DNA of 26,532 nt from an uncultured bacterium (GTDB lineage: Bacteria > Bacillota > Clostridia > Oscillospirales > Oscillospiraceae): assembly GCA_947364395.1 (NCBI GenBank), contig CANASS010000030.1:1-26532 (forward strand). The letters run 5' to 3'. The notes under the pieces are model-generated. The model searched no databases. It was not told the origin of the DNA and saw only the letters and a list, made by a program, of their open reading frames with translations. Within the stretch, counting starts at the first letter, position 1, and each line of letters opens with the position of its first letter. The translations under genes were made by a program, and so were the position numbers. Shown piece by piece: positions 6,812 through 15,012 of the stretch.

Positions 6812-7648
6812 TCATTTCCTGAGAAAGATGACGCCCAGGGTGTTGGGCCCGCAATGGCAGGAGATGGTGCACCCGGCCACGGCGGTGAGCACCTCCCGGA
6901 AGCCGAACTGCTGCATCATGCGGCACATGCTTTCAGGTATGCTGGGATCGCAGCGGGTGTGGACCACAAAGACCCGGTCCAGGTCCACGTTTTTGCCGGA
7001 CAGCTGGTCCTGGGCGTAGTCGGGCAGCACCTTGTCAAAGGCGCCCCGGTATTTTTTGCCCACGGTCATTCTGCCGTCGGCCAGCACAATGCAGGGCTTC
7101 AGACGCAGCAGGTTGGCCCCCAGGGCCACCACCGACGAGCAGCGGCCCCCCTTGGCCAGGTAGTCCAGCTTATCTACCACGAAGGTGGTGTCCACCCGGC
7201 CCGTCAGATCCTCCAGCAGCTTGAGGATATCCTCCATGGAATCCCCCCGCTCCGCGGCCTGGGCGGCGGCCAGGACCAGGAGTCCCTGGCCCACGGTGAG
7301 ATTCCGGGAGTCCACCACATAGACGTTGGGGAACTCCTCCGCCGCCACCAGGGCGTTCTGATAGCAGCAGGAAAACTCGCTGCCGATGGTGATGTGGAGG
7401 ACGCTGTCGTACTTGGGGGAGAGCTGGGAGAAGAGCTCCTGATAGTCGGCGATGTTGACGGCGGAAGTGGTGGGCAGCTGGCCTCCCGCCTCCACGTGGC
7501 GGAAGATGTCCTCGGGGGAGGCGTCCACGCCGTCCTGATAGGTGTTCCCGCCAAAGGACACGTACAGCGGTACCATGGTGATTTGATAGCGCTCCAGCAG
7601 CTCAGGGGGCAGGTCGCAGGTGCTGGTGGCGGTGATTTTGATGGACAT
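6812..7648 (-). CDS. DegV family protein (FakB-like fatty-acid-binding)
   Basis: The 278-residue protein has the DegV fold: an N-terminal ITATSTCDLP start, LPTTSAVN (58-65), VVDSRNLTVGQGLLV, DTTFVVDKLDYLAKGGRCS and a C-terminal CHCGPNTLGVIF. Family members bind a fatty acid and, as FakB, present it to the kinase FakA for phosphorylation. The loop that is usually LSGT reads FSCC here (92-95), while the C-terminal histidine is kept, so ligand choice may differ. No fakA is in the window. A second DegV protein is at 19787-20635. A strong promoter precedes it, and it ends at paired bidirectional terminators. DegV membership is firm; the fatty-acid role is inferred from the family. Confidence 0.9.
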   Translation of the reverse strand: MSIKITATSTCDLPPELLERYQITMVPLYVSFGGNTYQDGVDASPEDIFRHVEAGGQLPTTSAVNIADYQELFSQLSPKYDSVLHITIGSEFSCCYQNALVAAEEFPNVYVVDSRNLTVGQGLLVLAAAQAAERGDSMEDILKLLEDLTGRVDTTFVVDKLDYLAKGGRCSSVVALGANLLRLKPCIVLADGRMTVGKKYRGAFDKVLPDYAQDQLSGKNVDLDRVFVVHTRCDPSIPESMCRMMQQFGFREVLTAVAGCTISCHCGPNTLGVIFLRK

Positions 7649-7682
7649 AGGGCGGCCTCCGTTTCCGTTTTGAAGTTTTTAC

Positions 7683-7711
7683 ATTATATCAAATAGGCGG
7701 AGGGAATACAA
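7683..7711 (-). promoter_or_regulatory. Sigma-A promoter of the first degV gene
   Basis: On the minus strand TTGTAT (7706-7711), a 17-bp spacer and TATAAT (7683-7688) lie about 35 nt before ATG 7648. Confidence 0.8.
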
Positions 7712-7763
7712 CCGGGGAAATAGACAAGCTCTTTTGGCCTTCCCGGGGAAGGCGTGAAGAATT

Positions 7764-7791
7764 TTGACAAGAGGGGGTGGGCTGTTAAGAA
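7764..7791 (+). promoter_or_regulatory. Possible promoter of the Arg-rich hypothetical gene
   Basis: TTGACA (7764-7769), a 16-bp spacer and TAAGAA (7786-7791) fit a promoter with a perfect -35 and weak -10. It lies inside the longest possible open frame, which supports the later start at 7841. Confidence 0.45.
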
Positions 7792-7840
7792 AAACCGGCG
7801 TCATGTCCGGGGGTCCCGCCGCATATGTGTCGGTGAGGTG

Positions 7841-8539
7841 ATGGACATGGTGGGCTGGCTGGCGCTGCGGCGGGAGCGGGGCCGACTCCGGGTGGAAGAG
7901 GAGCTGATTGGTTCTATGCGGGTGATCCGGGCCGTGGTGTATGAGCCGGAGGGTCTGGCCCCCTGGCGGCTGCGGTTCCGGCTGCGGCGGGCGGAGCGGG
8001 CCCTGGCCCGGGCGGGGGCGGGCCGGGTGATGCTGGGGGAGGGCTTTCCCTACGCCGGCCGCCTCACCCTTCTGCGCCCGGTGGACGTGCTCCCCTTTCG
8101 GCGGGGGTGCGCTGACGTGCTGGTCCTGGGGGCGCTGAAGCTGGAGGGCGTCCCGCCGGAGCGGGGGCGGGTGGCCCTGTCCGCCCCTCGGCTGTGCCCG
8201 GAGCTGGAGCGGGCGGCGGAGCGGCTGTGCGCCCATGTGCGGGGGCTGCTCATCGACGCCCCCGGCGGGGAGGACTACGCCCGGTATCTTCAGGCGAAAT
8301 ACGGTCTGCCGGTGACGCCGCCGTCGGCCGGGGCGGACGTGACCGCCGCCTTCGGCCCTGGGGGAGGCCGCTGGGGACGGGTGGTGGAGCTGGACCAGGG
8401 CGGCTCGCTGGGCGGGCTGGCCCTGGGGGCGGAGGGGGTGGAGCTTCCGGCGGACTGCGCCGAACAGGCCCTGGCCCTGCTGTGGGAGCGGGGAGAGGTC
8501 CGGCGGGAGGCGCTGACCGTGTACCGGTCCGGGGCGTGA
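7841..8539 (+). CDS. Hypothetical protein, Arg-rich
   Basis: I do not recognise this 232-residue protein. It begins MDMVGWLALRRERGRLRVEE and is rich in Arg, Gly, Leu and Ala. A strongly basic segment (RLRFRLRRAERALARA) lies near residues 47-62. A central part reads like alternating strands and helices (VRGLLIDAPGG, then YLQAKYGLPV), suggesting an alpha/beta fold. There is no signal peptide or membrane segment. The open frame extends to 7754, but a candidate promoter lies inside that extension and GGTGAGG precedes ATG 7841, so the later start is preferred. Codon use matches the GC-rich neighbours, and a strong terminator follows, supporting a real gene. It is divergent from degV and convergent with gldA. 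Confidence 0.65.
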   Translation: MDMVGWLALRRERGRLRVEEELIGSMRVIRAVVYEPEGLAPWRLRFRLRRAERALARAGAGRVMLGEGFPYAGRLTLLRPVDVLPFRRGCADVLVLGALKLEGVPPERGRVALSAPRLCPELERAAERLCAHVRGLLIDAPGGEDYARYLQAKYGLPVTPPSAGADVTAAFGPGGGRWGRVVELDQGGSLGGLALGAEGVELPADCAEQALALLWERGEVRREALTVYRSGA

Positions 8540-8546
8540 GGGCGGC

Positions 8547-8577
8547 AAAAAGCGCGATGCGGTGCATCGCGCTTTTT
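8547..8577. terminator. Bidirectional terminator
   Basis: AAAAAGCGCGATGC (8547-8560) pairs perfectly with GCATCGCGCTTTTT (8564-8577) over a 3-base loop. A- and T-runs at the two ends let it serve both the hypothetical gene and the convergent gldA. Confidence 0.9.
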
Positions 8578-8595
8578 GAATACCGGGGGCTGTGG

Positions 8596-9693
8596 TTATT
8601 CGCCCAGGTAGAACCGGCCGTAGCGGTCTGCGGCCAGGATGGCGGCGGCCACGGACTGGGGAGTGACGGGGAAGGGCATGTTGTGGAGGGTGTCGGTGGG
8701 GGCGCAGGCGGCCTCGGCCACCGCCATCACCTTGTCCATGGTGACGTTCTGGATGCCCAGCTGGCCCAGGGTGACGGGCAGGCCCAGGCTGATGCAGAAC
8801 TGATAGGTCTCCTCCAGCTCCTCCAGGTCCACGTTCTCCAGCACCAGCTGGGTGAGAGTGCCGAACGCCACCTTCTCGCCGTGGTACATGTGGTGGCACT
8901 CCTCCAGCACCGTCAGGCCGTTGTGGACGGCATGGGCCCCGGCCAGGCCGCCGCTCTCGAAGCCCAGGCCGCTGAGCAGGGTGTTGGCCTCGATGACCTT
9001 TTCCACGGCGGGGGTGCAGGCCCCGGCCTCCAGGGCCAGCTTGGCTTTCAGGCCCTCGTCCATCAGGGTGTCCAGGCACAGCTTAGCCAGGGCCATGGCG
9101 GCCCCGGTGACCTGGCCTCCGGCGCAGTTGGCGGCCCCGCTGATCTGGCAGGCCCGGGCCTCAAAATAGGTGGCCAGGGCGTCGCCCATGCCGGACACGG
9201 TGAGGCGCACCGGGGACTGGGAGATGATGTCGGTGTCCATCAGCACCATGTTGGGGTTGGCGGGGAGGAACAGGTATTCCTCAAACACCCCCGCGTCGGT
9301 GTAGATGACGGACAGGGCGGAGCAGGGGGCGTCGGTGGAGGCGATGGTGGGGCAGATGAGGACGGGGACCTTCTTATAGAAGGCCACGGCCTTGGCGGTG
9401 TCCAGGGTCTTGCCGCCGCCGATGCCGATGACCAGGTCGCAGCCCTGGGCGTCCATGACCCCCTGGAGGCGGTTGATCTCGTTTTTGCTGCATTCGCCGT
9501 TAAAAAAGTCGTACACGGGGGCGCATTTGGAGCCGGCGAACCCGGCGTCCAGGGTGGCCTGGATGCGCTTATAGCCGGAGCTGGAGATGAGCACCAGCGC
9601 CTTGGAGCCGTAGCCCTCGGCGTAGGAGCCCAGCTTGCCCATCTCGCCGGGGCCCTGGACGTATTTGCTGGGATAGATCATGATTTTTGCCAT
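8596..9693 (-). CDS. gldA: Glycerol dehydrogenase
   Basis: The 365-residue iron/zinc-dependent alcohol dehydrogenase of the GldA type oxidises glycerol to dihydroxyacetone with NAD. GIGGGKTLDTAK (90-101) is the NAD-binding loop. Asp171, His254 (GAHAVHNGL) and His271 (HHMYHGEKVAFG) align with the zinc ligands of the Bacillus enzyme. The start chosen is ATG 9693, because AAGGAGG sits 8 nt upstream; an in-frame ATG six codons earlier would place this site inside the gene. No dihydroxyacetone kinase lies nearby. A MITE-like hairpin separates it from the upstream kinase gene, so it may depend on read-through or an unseen promoter. Confidence 0.93.
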   Translation of the reverse strand: MAKIMIYPSKYVQGPGEMGKLGSYAEGYGSKALVLISSSGYKRIQATLDAGFAGSKCAPVYDFFNGECSKNEINRLQGVMDAQGCDLVIGIGGGKTLDTAKAVAFYKKVPVLICPTIASTDAPCSALSVIYTDAGVFEEYLFLPANPNMVLMDTDIISQSPVRLTVSGMGDALATYFEARACQISGAANCAGGQVTGAAMALAKLCLDTLMDEGLKAKLALEAGACTPAVEKVIEANTLLSGLGFESGGLAGAHAVHNGLTVLEECHHMYHGEKVAFGTLTQLVLENVDLEELEETYQFCISLGLPVTLGQLGIQNVTMDKVMAVAEAACAPTDTLHNMPFPVTPQSVAAAILAADRYGRFYLGE

Positions 9694-9716
9694 TGTATGT
9701 TCCTCCTTCATTTTTA

Positions 9717-9768
9717 AGGACCTGTATCCACAGCCGGAGATGTTGTTCAGGCCGCAGATACAGGTCCT
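9717..9768. repeat. MITE-like hairpin between kinase gene and gldA
   Basis: AGGACCTGTATC (9717-9728) and GATACAGGTCCT (9757-9768) form a 12-bp perfect stem. The left 19 bases from 9718, GGACCTGTATCCACAGCCG, match 17 of 19 bases of the MITE end at 302-320. The interior is only about 28 bp and unrelated to the full MITE. On the minus strand the stem is followed by TTAAAAAT, so it may act as a terminator for the kinase gene. No clear target duplication is seen. Confidence 0.6.
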
Positions 9769-9774
9769 CTCATG

Positions 9775-11019
9775 CTATTTTTGCCATACACAGCGGAGAT
9801 ACTCCCGCTCTCCCTCCAAAATGGCGGACACTATATCCCGGGGGGTGCGGATGTCCTCCCGGCCCATGAGGAACCGGCGGCCCAGGGAGCAGTAGAACTG
9901 GAGGGCGTGGAGCTTGAGGGCGTCGTCGGGGATGACCTCGAACTCCTGGGTGAACCCGAAGGAGCTGACGCACAGGGTGAACATGGGCATGGCGGCGTAG
10001 CCCGCCGTGTCGGGGACCAGACCCTCCACAAAGGCATCCCGGAAGCCGGGACAGGCGCGGTAGACCGCCTTGGCCTCGTCGCTCCAGTGGGCGGCGAACC
10101 GCCGCTGATAGCTGTCCACCAGGGTGTAAATGGACGACAGTATGTAGCGCTTAAAGTCCTCCCGCTCTCCCTGGGAGGGGAAGGGCCGGAACACCGCCGA
10201 GCAGTACTGGGACACCAGGCTGGCCAGGAAATAGCCCAGGTCGTAGGCCATAGGCCCGGCGAAGGTGTACTCCATGTCGATGACCTTGATCTGGCTGCCG
10301 TCGGCGAAGATGTTGGAGGTGTGCACGTCGGAGTGGATGAAGGCCTGGGTGGAGTTCATGTACTTGTGGCGCAGCAGGTGGGACTGGACCACGATGTCGT
10401 CGGCGAAAATATAGGGCAGAAAGTGCCTGGTGAGGGCGGGGCATTTGTGGGTGGGGGTGTCCCGCAGGAACAGCCAGTTTTCCATAATGGCACGCATCCC
10501 GGTGTTGACGAACCGGCGGTCCAGCTCACGGAACTCCTCCGTGTCCAGGTAGAATTCGGAGGTGTAGAAGTGGTTGTCGCACAGGAACCGGGCCACCCGC
10601 TCCCCCAGCCCGTCGATCACCGCGCCCTTGGACAGCTGGGCCCGGGCGGGCTTGAGGTAGCTCACGTCCTCCATAAGAAAGACGTGGTTTTCCCGGTCGG
10701 CATAGTACACCTCCGGCACGCAGCTGGGGGTGATGGCCCGGCGCAGCTTCAGGGACAGGTACTCGGAGTAGTTCCGGTCCTGGGGCGGGCAGTAGCTGGC
10801 GTCGGTGGAGTCCACGTCGTCGTCCAGCCGCATGTTGGACCGGGCCTGCTTGACGATGAGGGAGCCCCGCCCGCTGCGGACCCGGAAAACATAGTTGATG
10901 AGCCCCTGGGAGTCCTCCTCGTCGTCGCCGATGGCGGACACGATGGCCCCCGAGGCGTCGAAAGCGGGATAGCGCTCCCGCAGGTAGGGGATGAGATTGG
11001 TTTTGTCCAGAACGATCAT
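9775..11019 (-). CDS. Methylthioribose kinase-like phosphotransferase
   Basis: The 414-residue protein has the APH/MtnK kinase fold. LINYVFRV...LIVKQA (40-59) is the nucleotide-binding N-lobe with Lys57. FLMEDVSYLKPAR (114-126) is the hinge. HSDVHTSNIFAD (229-240) is the catalytic loop and DMEYTFAGPMAYDLG (248-262) the metal-binding motif. B. subtilis MtnK has HGDLHT and DPEFAFYGP at these places, so this is a close but diverged relative. MtnK phosphorylates 5-methylthioribose in methionine salvage; no other salvage gene is in the window. The preferred start is ATG 11019; a GTG 13 codons earlier is less likely. The substrate is not certain. Confidence 0.75.
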   Translation of the reverse strand: MIVLDKTNLIPYLRERYPAFDASGAIVSAIGDDEEDSQGLINYVFRVRSGRGSLIVKQARSNMRLDDDVDSTDASYCPPQDRNYSEYLSLKLRRAITPSCVPEVYYADRENHVFLMEDVSYLKPARAQLSKGAVIDGLGERVARFLCDNHFYTSEFYLDTEEFRELDRRFVNTGMRAIMENWLFLRDTPTHKCPALTRHFLPYIFADDIVVQSHLLRHKYMNSTQAFIHSDVHTSNIFADGSQIKVIDMEYTFAGPMAYDLGYFLASLVSQYCSAVFRPFPSQGEREDFKRYILSSIYTLVDSYQRRFAAHWSDEAKAVYRACPGFRDAFVEGLVPDTAGYAAMPMFTLCVSSFGFTQEFEVIPDDALKLHALQFYCSLGRRFLMGREDIRTPRDIVSAILEGEREYLRCVWQK

Positions 11020-11071
11020 CCGATCACCGCCGTTTCCTCGCCCAAGGCGAAAATACACTCATACAGCATTT

Positions 11072-11100
11072 AGTATAGCGGTTTTATATCAAGCTGAACA
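11072..11100 (-). promoter_or_regulatory. Weak candidate promoter for the kinase gene
   Basis: On the minus strand TATACT (11072-11077) is a good -10 box. The -35 at 17 bp (TGTTCA, 11095-11100) is poor. It lies about 53 nt before the start. Confidence 0.35.
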
Positions 11101-11129
11101 GCGAATCCTTTGCCCTGTGATGGTATTTT

Positions 11130-11942
11130 TTAGCTGTCGATTTTGCAGAACAGCGGCGTGCGGCTACGGTACACGCACAGCCAGCGGAAGCCTGTTTCCC
11201 GGATGAGCTCCAGCGCCTCCGGGAAGGCGGCGGCCATCTGCTGGGGCCGGTGGGCGTCGGAGCCCAGGGTGAGCACCTGGCCCCCCAGGTCCCGGTACAG
11301 CGCCAGCACCTCACGCCACTGGTCCACCGTGGCCCCGGCGCTGGTGTTGAACTCGATGCCCTTTCCCTGGGAAATGACCCGGCGCAGAATTTCCGCCAGC
11401 CGGTCCCGCCAGGGGTGCAGGTCCAGCCCGTATTCCGCCGGGATGTACCGCAGGGGGTAGATGATATGGCCCAGCACGTCCCAGCCCCGGGTATCCACCA
11501 GCTCCTCCAGCATGTCCATATAATCGTCGAGGATGGCCGTGCCGTCCTCCTTTCCGGCGCAGGCGCGGGCCGCGGTGAAGATGCCCAGCCCCCCGGCCCG
11601 GGCGCTCTGGCTGTGGAGGGAGCCGATGACGAAGTCCAGCTCGGGCAGGGTGAGGGAGGCGTCCACGGCGGCGGAGTCCAGCACTCCGTTGCCCACCTCC
11701 ACCCCCAGGCGCAGCTCCAGCCGGCCCGGCCAGCGGCTGCGCAGCTTTTTCCACTGGGCCAGGGAAGGGCCCCAGTCGTAGACGGCGGGCAGGCGGTTTC
11801 CCTGCTGGTCCAGCAGGTTCCAGTGGTCGGTGACGCAGATTTCCCGCACTCCGGCGGCCATGGCGGCCTTGGCCTGCTGGGCCAGGGGGGCGGGGGAGTC
11901 GGAGGAGCACAGGGTATGAAAATGATAATCGGAGAGATACAT
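11130..11942 (-). CDS. PHP-domain phosphoesterase (histidinol-phosphatase-like)
   Basis: The 270-residue protein carries the PHP metal-site motifs in order: DYHFHTLCSSD (5-15), CVTDHWN (near 41-47), LRLGVEVGNG with the bridging Glu, DFVIGSLHSQS, and TLGSDAHRP near the C-terminus. This matches the HisJ type of histidinol phosphatase, but PHP proteins also hydrolyse other phosphates and nucleic-acid ends, and there is no his operon around it. It is cytoplasmic. ATG 11942 is chosen because GGAAGGTG lies upstream; the open frame continues 69 codons further through the promoter region and should not be used. A -10-like TATACT lies at 11999-12004 on the minus strand. Confidence 0.85.
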   Translation of the reverse strand: MYLSDYHFHTLCSSDSPAPLAQQAKAAMAAGVREICVTDHWNLLDQQGNRLPAVYDWGPSLAQWKKLRSRWPGRLELRLGVEVGNGVLDSAAVDASLTLPELDFVIGSLHSQSARAGGLGIFTAARACAGKEDGTAILDDYMDMLEELVDTRGWDVLGHIIYPLRYIPAEYGLDLHPWRDRLAEILRRVISQGKGIEFNTSAGATVDQWREVLALYRDLGGQVLTLGSDAHRPQQMAAAFPEALELIRETGFRWLCVYRSRTPLFCKIDS

Positions 11943-12061
11943 CGGGTTTTTCACCTTCCATGATCGTTGGTATCCCGCGCGAGGCGGCGTTCCGTGACAG
12001 TATACCACAGCGGGGCGGTTTTTGCACCACAAAATAGAGGACGGACCGGGGAAAGCCAGCC

Positions 12062-12090
12062 TTGCCAAACGGGGGACGCTGTAGTATAGT
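12062..12090 (+). promoter_or_regulatory. Promoter of galKT operon
   Basis: TTGCCA (12062-12067), a 17-bp spacer and TATAGT (12085-12090) form a good sigma-A promoter, about 105 nt before galK. The long leader holds a structured element. Confidence 0.75.
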
Positions 12091-12110
12091 AATATTTGTA
12101 TAAGCAAGGG

Positions 12111-12163
12111 AGGACCGCGGCTGTCCCTGTGCGCTGGAGCCTTGCGCACGGGTCCTGAAACAG
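12111..12163 (+). promoter_or_regulatory. Structured leader of galKT mRNA
   Basis: GTGCGC/GCGCAC (12129-12134 with 12144-12149) is nested inside AGGACC/GGTCCT (12111-12116 with 12151-12156). CCTG-AAA-CAGG (12154-12163) overlaps the right outer arm and could compete with it. This could be a leader switch or simple 5' stabilisation. No known riboswitch class is recognised. Confidence 0.4.
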
Positions 12164-12195
12164 GCTCTGAAAAATCACATCATGAGGTGAGAGCG

Positions 12196-13494
12196 ATGTC
12201 TGACTGTACACAGCTTTTGACCGCCCTGAAAAGCGGAGCCCACGACCGGGTCCTGGCCGCCCTTTACGCCCTGGACGGCAGCTCCCGGGGGCTGGAGCAG
12301 GCCCGGGCGCGGTGCGTTCGGACGGTGGAGGCCTTTGCCGCCCGCTTCGGGGCGGACGCCCAGGGCGCGGCCCTGTTCAGCGGCCCCGGCCGGACGGAAA
12401 TCGGCGGCAACCACACCGACCACCAGCACGGCCATGTGCTGTGCGGCAGCGTGGACCTGGACATGCTGGCCTGCGCCGCCCCCAACGGGCTGAGCGTGGT
12501 GCGCGTCCAGTCCCAGGGCTACCCCGCCCTGGAAATCGACCTCAGCGATCTGGCCCCCAGGAAGGAGGAGGAGAACACCTCCGCCGCCCTGGTGCGGGGG
12601 GTGGCGGCCAGGATCAAGGAGATGGGGTACGGGCTGTCCGGCTTTGACGCCTGCGCCAACTCCACCGTGCTGTCCGGCTCCGGGCTGTCCTCCTCCGCCG
12701 CCTATGAGACCCTGGTGGGGAACATCTTCAACCATTTCTGCTGCGGGGACAAGCTGGACCCCGTGACCATCGCCAAGATCGGCCAGTACGCCGAGAACGT
12801 CTATTTCGGTAAGCCCTGCGGGCTCATGGACCAGATGGGCTCGTCGGTGGGGGCCTGCGTGGCCATCGACTTCAACGACCCCGCCGGTCCGGTGGTGGAG
12901 CGAGTGGACTATGACTTCACCAAGTCCGGCCATGCCCTGTGCATTGTGGACACCTGCTCCAGCCATGGCGACCTGACGGACGACTACGCCGACATCACCC
13001 GGGAAATGGGGGCGGTGGCCGCCTATTTCGGCAAAAAGGTGCTGCGGGACGTGCCCGAGCAGCATTTCCGCGCCGCCGTCCCCGCCCTGCGGAAAGAGTG
13101 CGGTGACCGGGCGGTGCTGCGCGCCCTGCATTTCTACGACGACGACCGCCGGGCGGTCCGGGAGGCGGAGGCCCTGAAGGCCGGGGACTTCCACCGTTTC
13201 TTGGCCCTGGTGAACCAGTCCGGCCAGTCCTCCTCCCTCCACCTGCAAAACACCTGGTCCACCTCCAACCCGCGCCAGCAGGCCATCCCTGTGGTGCTGG
13301 CGGTGGGGGCGGAGCTGCTGGACGGAACCGGGGCAATCCGGGTCCACGGCGGCGGCTTTGCGGGCACCATCCAGGCCTGGGTGCCGGAGGACAAGCTGGC
13401 GCTGTTCAAGTCCGGCATGGAGGCCCTGCTGGGCCAGGGCAAGTGCCACGTGCTCCACATCCGTCCCCAGGGCGGCTGTGTGGTGGCGGAATAA
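12196..13494 (+). CDS. galK: Galactokinase
   Basis: The 432-residue GHMP kinase phosphorylates galactose to galactose-1-phosphate. GRTEIGGNHTDHQ (65-77) is the galactokinase signature. SGSGLSSSAA (160-169) is the ATP-binding GHMP loop, and HGGGFAGTIQAW near the C-terminus is the third motif. It is about 40 residues longer than E. coli GalK at the N-terminus, as in many Clostridia. ATG 12196 is preceded by GAGGTGAGAG. The stop codon is followed after 14 nt by galT, whose AAAGGAGGG site starts right at the galK stop, so the two form a tight operon. Confidence 0.95.
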   Translation: MSDCTQLLTALKSGAHDRVLAALYALDGSSRGLEQARARCVRTVEAFAARFGADAQGAALFSGPGRTEIGGNHTDHQHGHVLCGSVDLDMLACAAPNGLSVVRVQSQGYPALEIDLSDLAPRKEEENTSAALVRGVAARIKEMGYGLSGFDACANSTVLSGSGLSSSAAYETLVGNIFNHFCCGDKLDPVTIAKIGQYAENVYFGKPCGLMDQMGSSVGACVAIDFNDPAGPVVERVDYDFTKSGHALCIVDTCSSHGDLTDDYADITREMGAVAAYFGKKVLRDVPEQHFRAAVPALRKECGDRAVLRALHFYDDDRRAVREAEALKAGDFHRFLALVNQSGQSSSLHLQNTWSTSNPRQQAIPVVLAVGAELLDGTGAIRVHGGGFAGTIQAWVPEDKLALFKSGMEALLGQGKCHVLHIRPQGGCVVAE

Positions 13495-13508
13495 AGGAGG
13501 GAACGACG

Positions 13509-15002
13509 ATGGATCGCAACGAGGCAATTACGAAGCTGGCGATTTACGCCGTACAGGAGGGCCTTGTAGAGGAAAATGAGTACATCTGGGCCGTCAACAC
13601 CATTCTGGACGCGCTGAAGCTGGACGACTGCACTCCCGTGCCTCTGGATTGCAAACAGGTGGAGCTGGCGCCGGTGCTGGAGGCGCTGCTGGACGACGCC
13701 CATGAGCGGGGCGTGCTGGCGGAGAACTCCGTGGTCTACCGGGACCTGTTCGACACAGGGCTCATGGGGCGGCTCACCCCCCGTCCCGCCCAGGTGATCG
13801 AAAAATTCCAAGCCCTGTATCGGGAGGCGCCCCAGAAAGCCACCGACTGGTACTACAAGTTCAGCCAGGACACCAACTACATCCGCCGGGACCGCATCGC
13901 CAAGGACATTCAGTGGAAGGCTCCCACGGAGTACGGAGATTTGGACATCACCATCAACCTGTCCAAGCCGGAGAAGGACCCCAAGGCCATCGCGGCGGCC
14001 AAGAACCTGCCCGCCTCCGCCTACCCCCGGTGCCTGCTGTGCGCGGAAAACGAGGGCTACGCGGGCCGGGTGAACCACCCGGCGCGGCAGAACCACCGCG
14101 TCGTGCCCATCACCATCAACGGGTCCCCCTGGTTTTTGCAGTATTCGCCCTATGTCTACTACAACGAGCACTGCATCTGTTTCAACAGCCGGCACGTGCC
14201 CATGAAGATCGACCGGGCCTGCTTTGGCAAGCTGCTGGACTTTGTGGGCCAGTTCCCTCACTACTTTGTGGGCTCCAACGCCGACCTGCCCATCGTGGGC
14301 GGTTCCATCCTGGCCCACGACCACTTCCAGGGCGGGCGGTACGAGTTCGCCATGGCCAAGGCCCCGGTGGAGACCTCCTTCACCTTCCCCGGTTTTGAGG
14401 ATGTGGAGGCGGGCATTGTGAAGTGGCCCATGTCGGTGATACGGATTGCCGGCGGGGACCCGGACCGGCTGGTGGAGCTGGCGGATAAGATCCTAGCCGC
14501 ATGGCGGGGCTGCACCGACGAGGAGGCGTTTATCTACGCCGAGACGGAGGGCGAGCCCCACAACACCATCACCCCCATCGCCCGGAAGCGGGGGGGTAAA
14601 TTTGAACTGGACCTGGTGCTGCGCAACAACATCACCACGGAAGAGCACCCCCTGGGCGTCTATCACCCCCACGCCGAGCTCCACCACATCAAGAAGGAGA
14701 ATATCGGCCTCATCGAGGTGATGGGGCTGGCGGTGCTCCCGGCCCGGCTCAAGGAGGAGCTGGCGGCTGTGGCGGAGGGCCTTGCCAAGGGCGGGGACCT
14801 GCGGGCCGACGAGCGCACCGCCAAGCACGCGGACTGGGCGGAGGCGTTCGCCAAAAACTATGAGATCACGGCGGACAACGCCCTGGACATCGTGAGGGCG
14901 GAGACGGGAAGGGTGTTCGCCCAGGTGCTGGAGGATTGCGGCGTGTACGCCCGGACGGACCAGGGCAGGGAGCGGTTCCTGAGATTCCTGGGAACCATTT
15001 GA
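13509..15002 (+). CDS. galT: UDP-glucose:hexose-1-phosphate uridylyltransferase, class II
   Basis: The 497-residue protein is the long, Gram-positive GalT class. It transfers UMP between UDP-glucose and galactose-1-phosphate. NHPARQNHRVVPI and the active-site AHDHFQGGRYEFAMAKAP (about 267-284) are diagnostic. ATG 13509 follows AAAGGAGGG at a proper distance; the open frame extends 22 codons into galK but should not be used. It is translated from the galK promoter and ends at a strong bidirectional terminator. No galE or galM gene is in the window. The convergent nucleotidyltransferase may supply UDP-glucose. Confidence 0.95.
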   Translation: MDRNEAITKLAIYAVQEGLVEENEYIWAVNTILDALKLDDCTPVPLDCKQVELAPVLEALLDDAHERGVLAENSVVYRDLFDTGLMGRLTPRPAQVIEKFQALYREAPQKATDWYYKFSQDTNYIRRDRIAKDIQWKAPTEYGDLDITINLSKPEKDPKAIAAAKNLPASAYPRCLLCAENEGYAGRVNHPARQNHRVVPITINGSPWFLQYSPYVYYNEHCICFNSRHVPMKIDRACFGKLLDFVGQFPHYFVGSNADLPIVGGSILAHDHFQGGRYEFAMAKAPVETSFTFPGFEDVEAGIVKWPMSVIRIAGGDPDRLVELADKILAAWRGCTDEEAFIYAETEGEPHNTITPIARKRGGKFELDLVLRNNITTEEHPLGVYHPHAELHHIKKENIGLIEVMGLAVLPARLKEELAAVAEGLAKGGDLRADERTAKHADWAEAFAKNYEITADNALDIVRAETGRVFAQVLEDCGVYARTDQGRERFLRFLGTI

Positions 15003-15012
15003 CGCAAGCAAA

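Noticed and set aside
12175..13527. Minus-strand open frame covering galK
   Set aside because: It has no start signals, and galK carries all three GHMP motifs on the plus strand.
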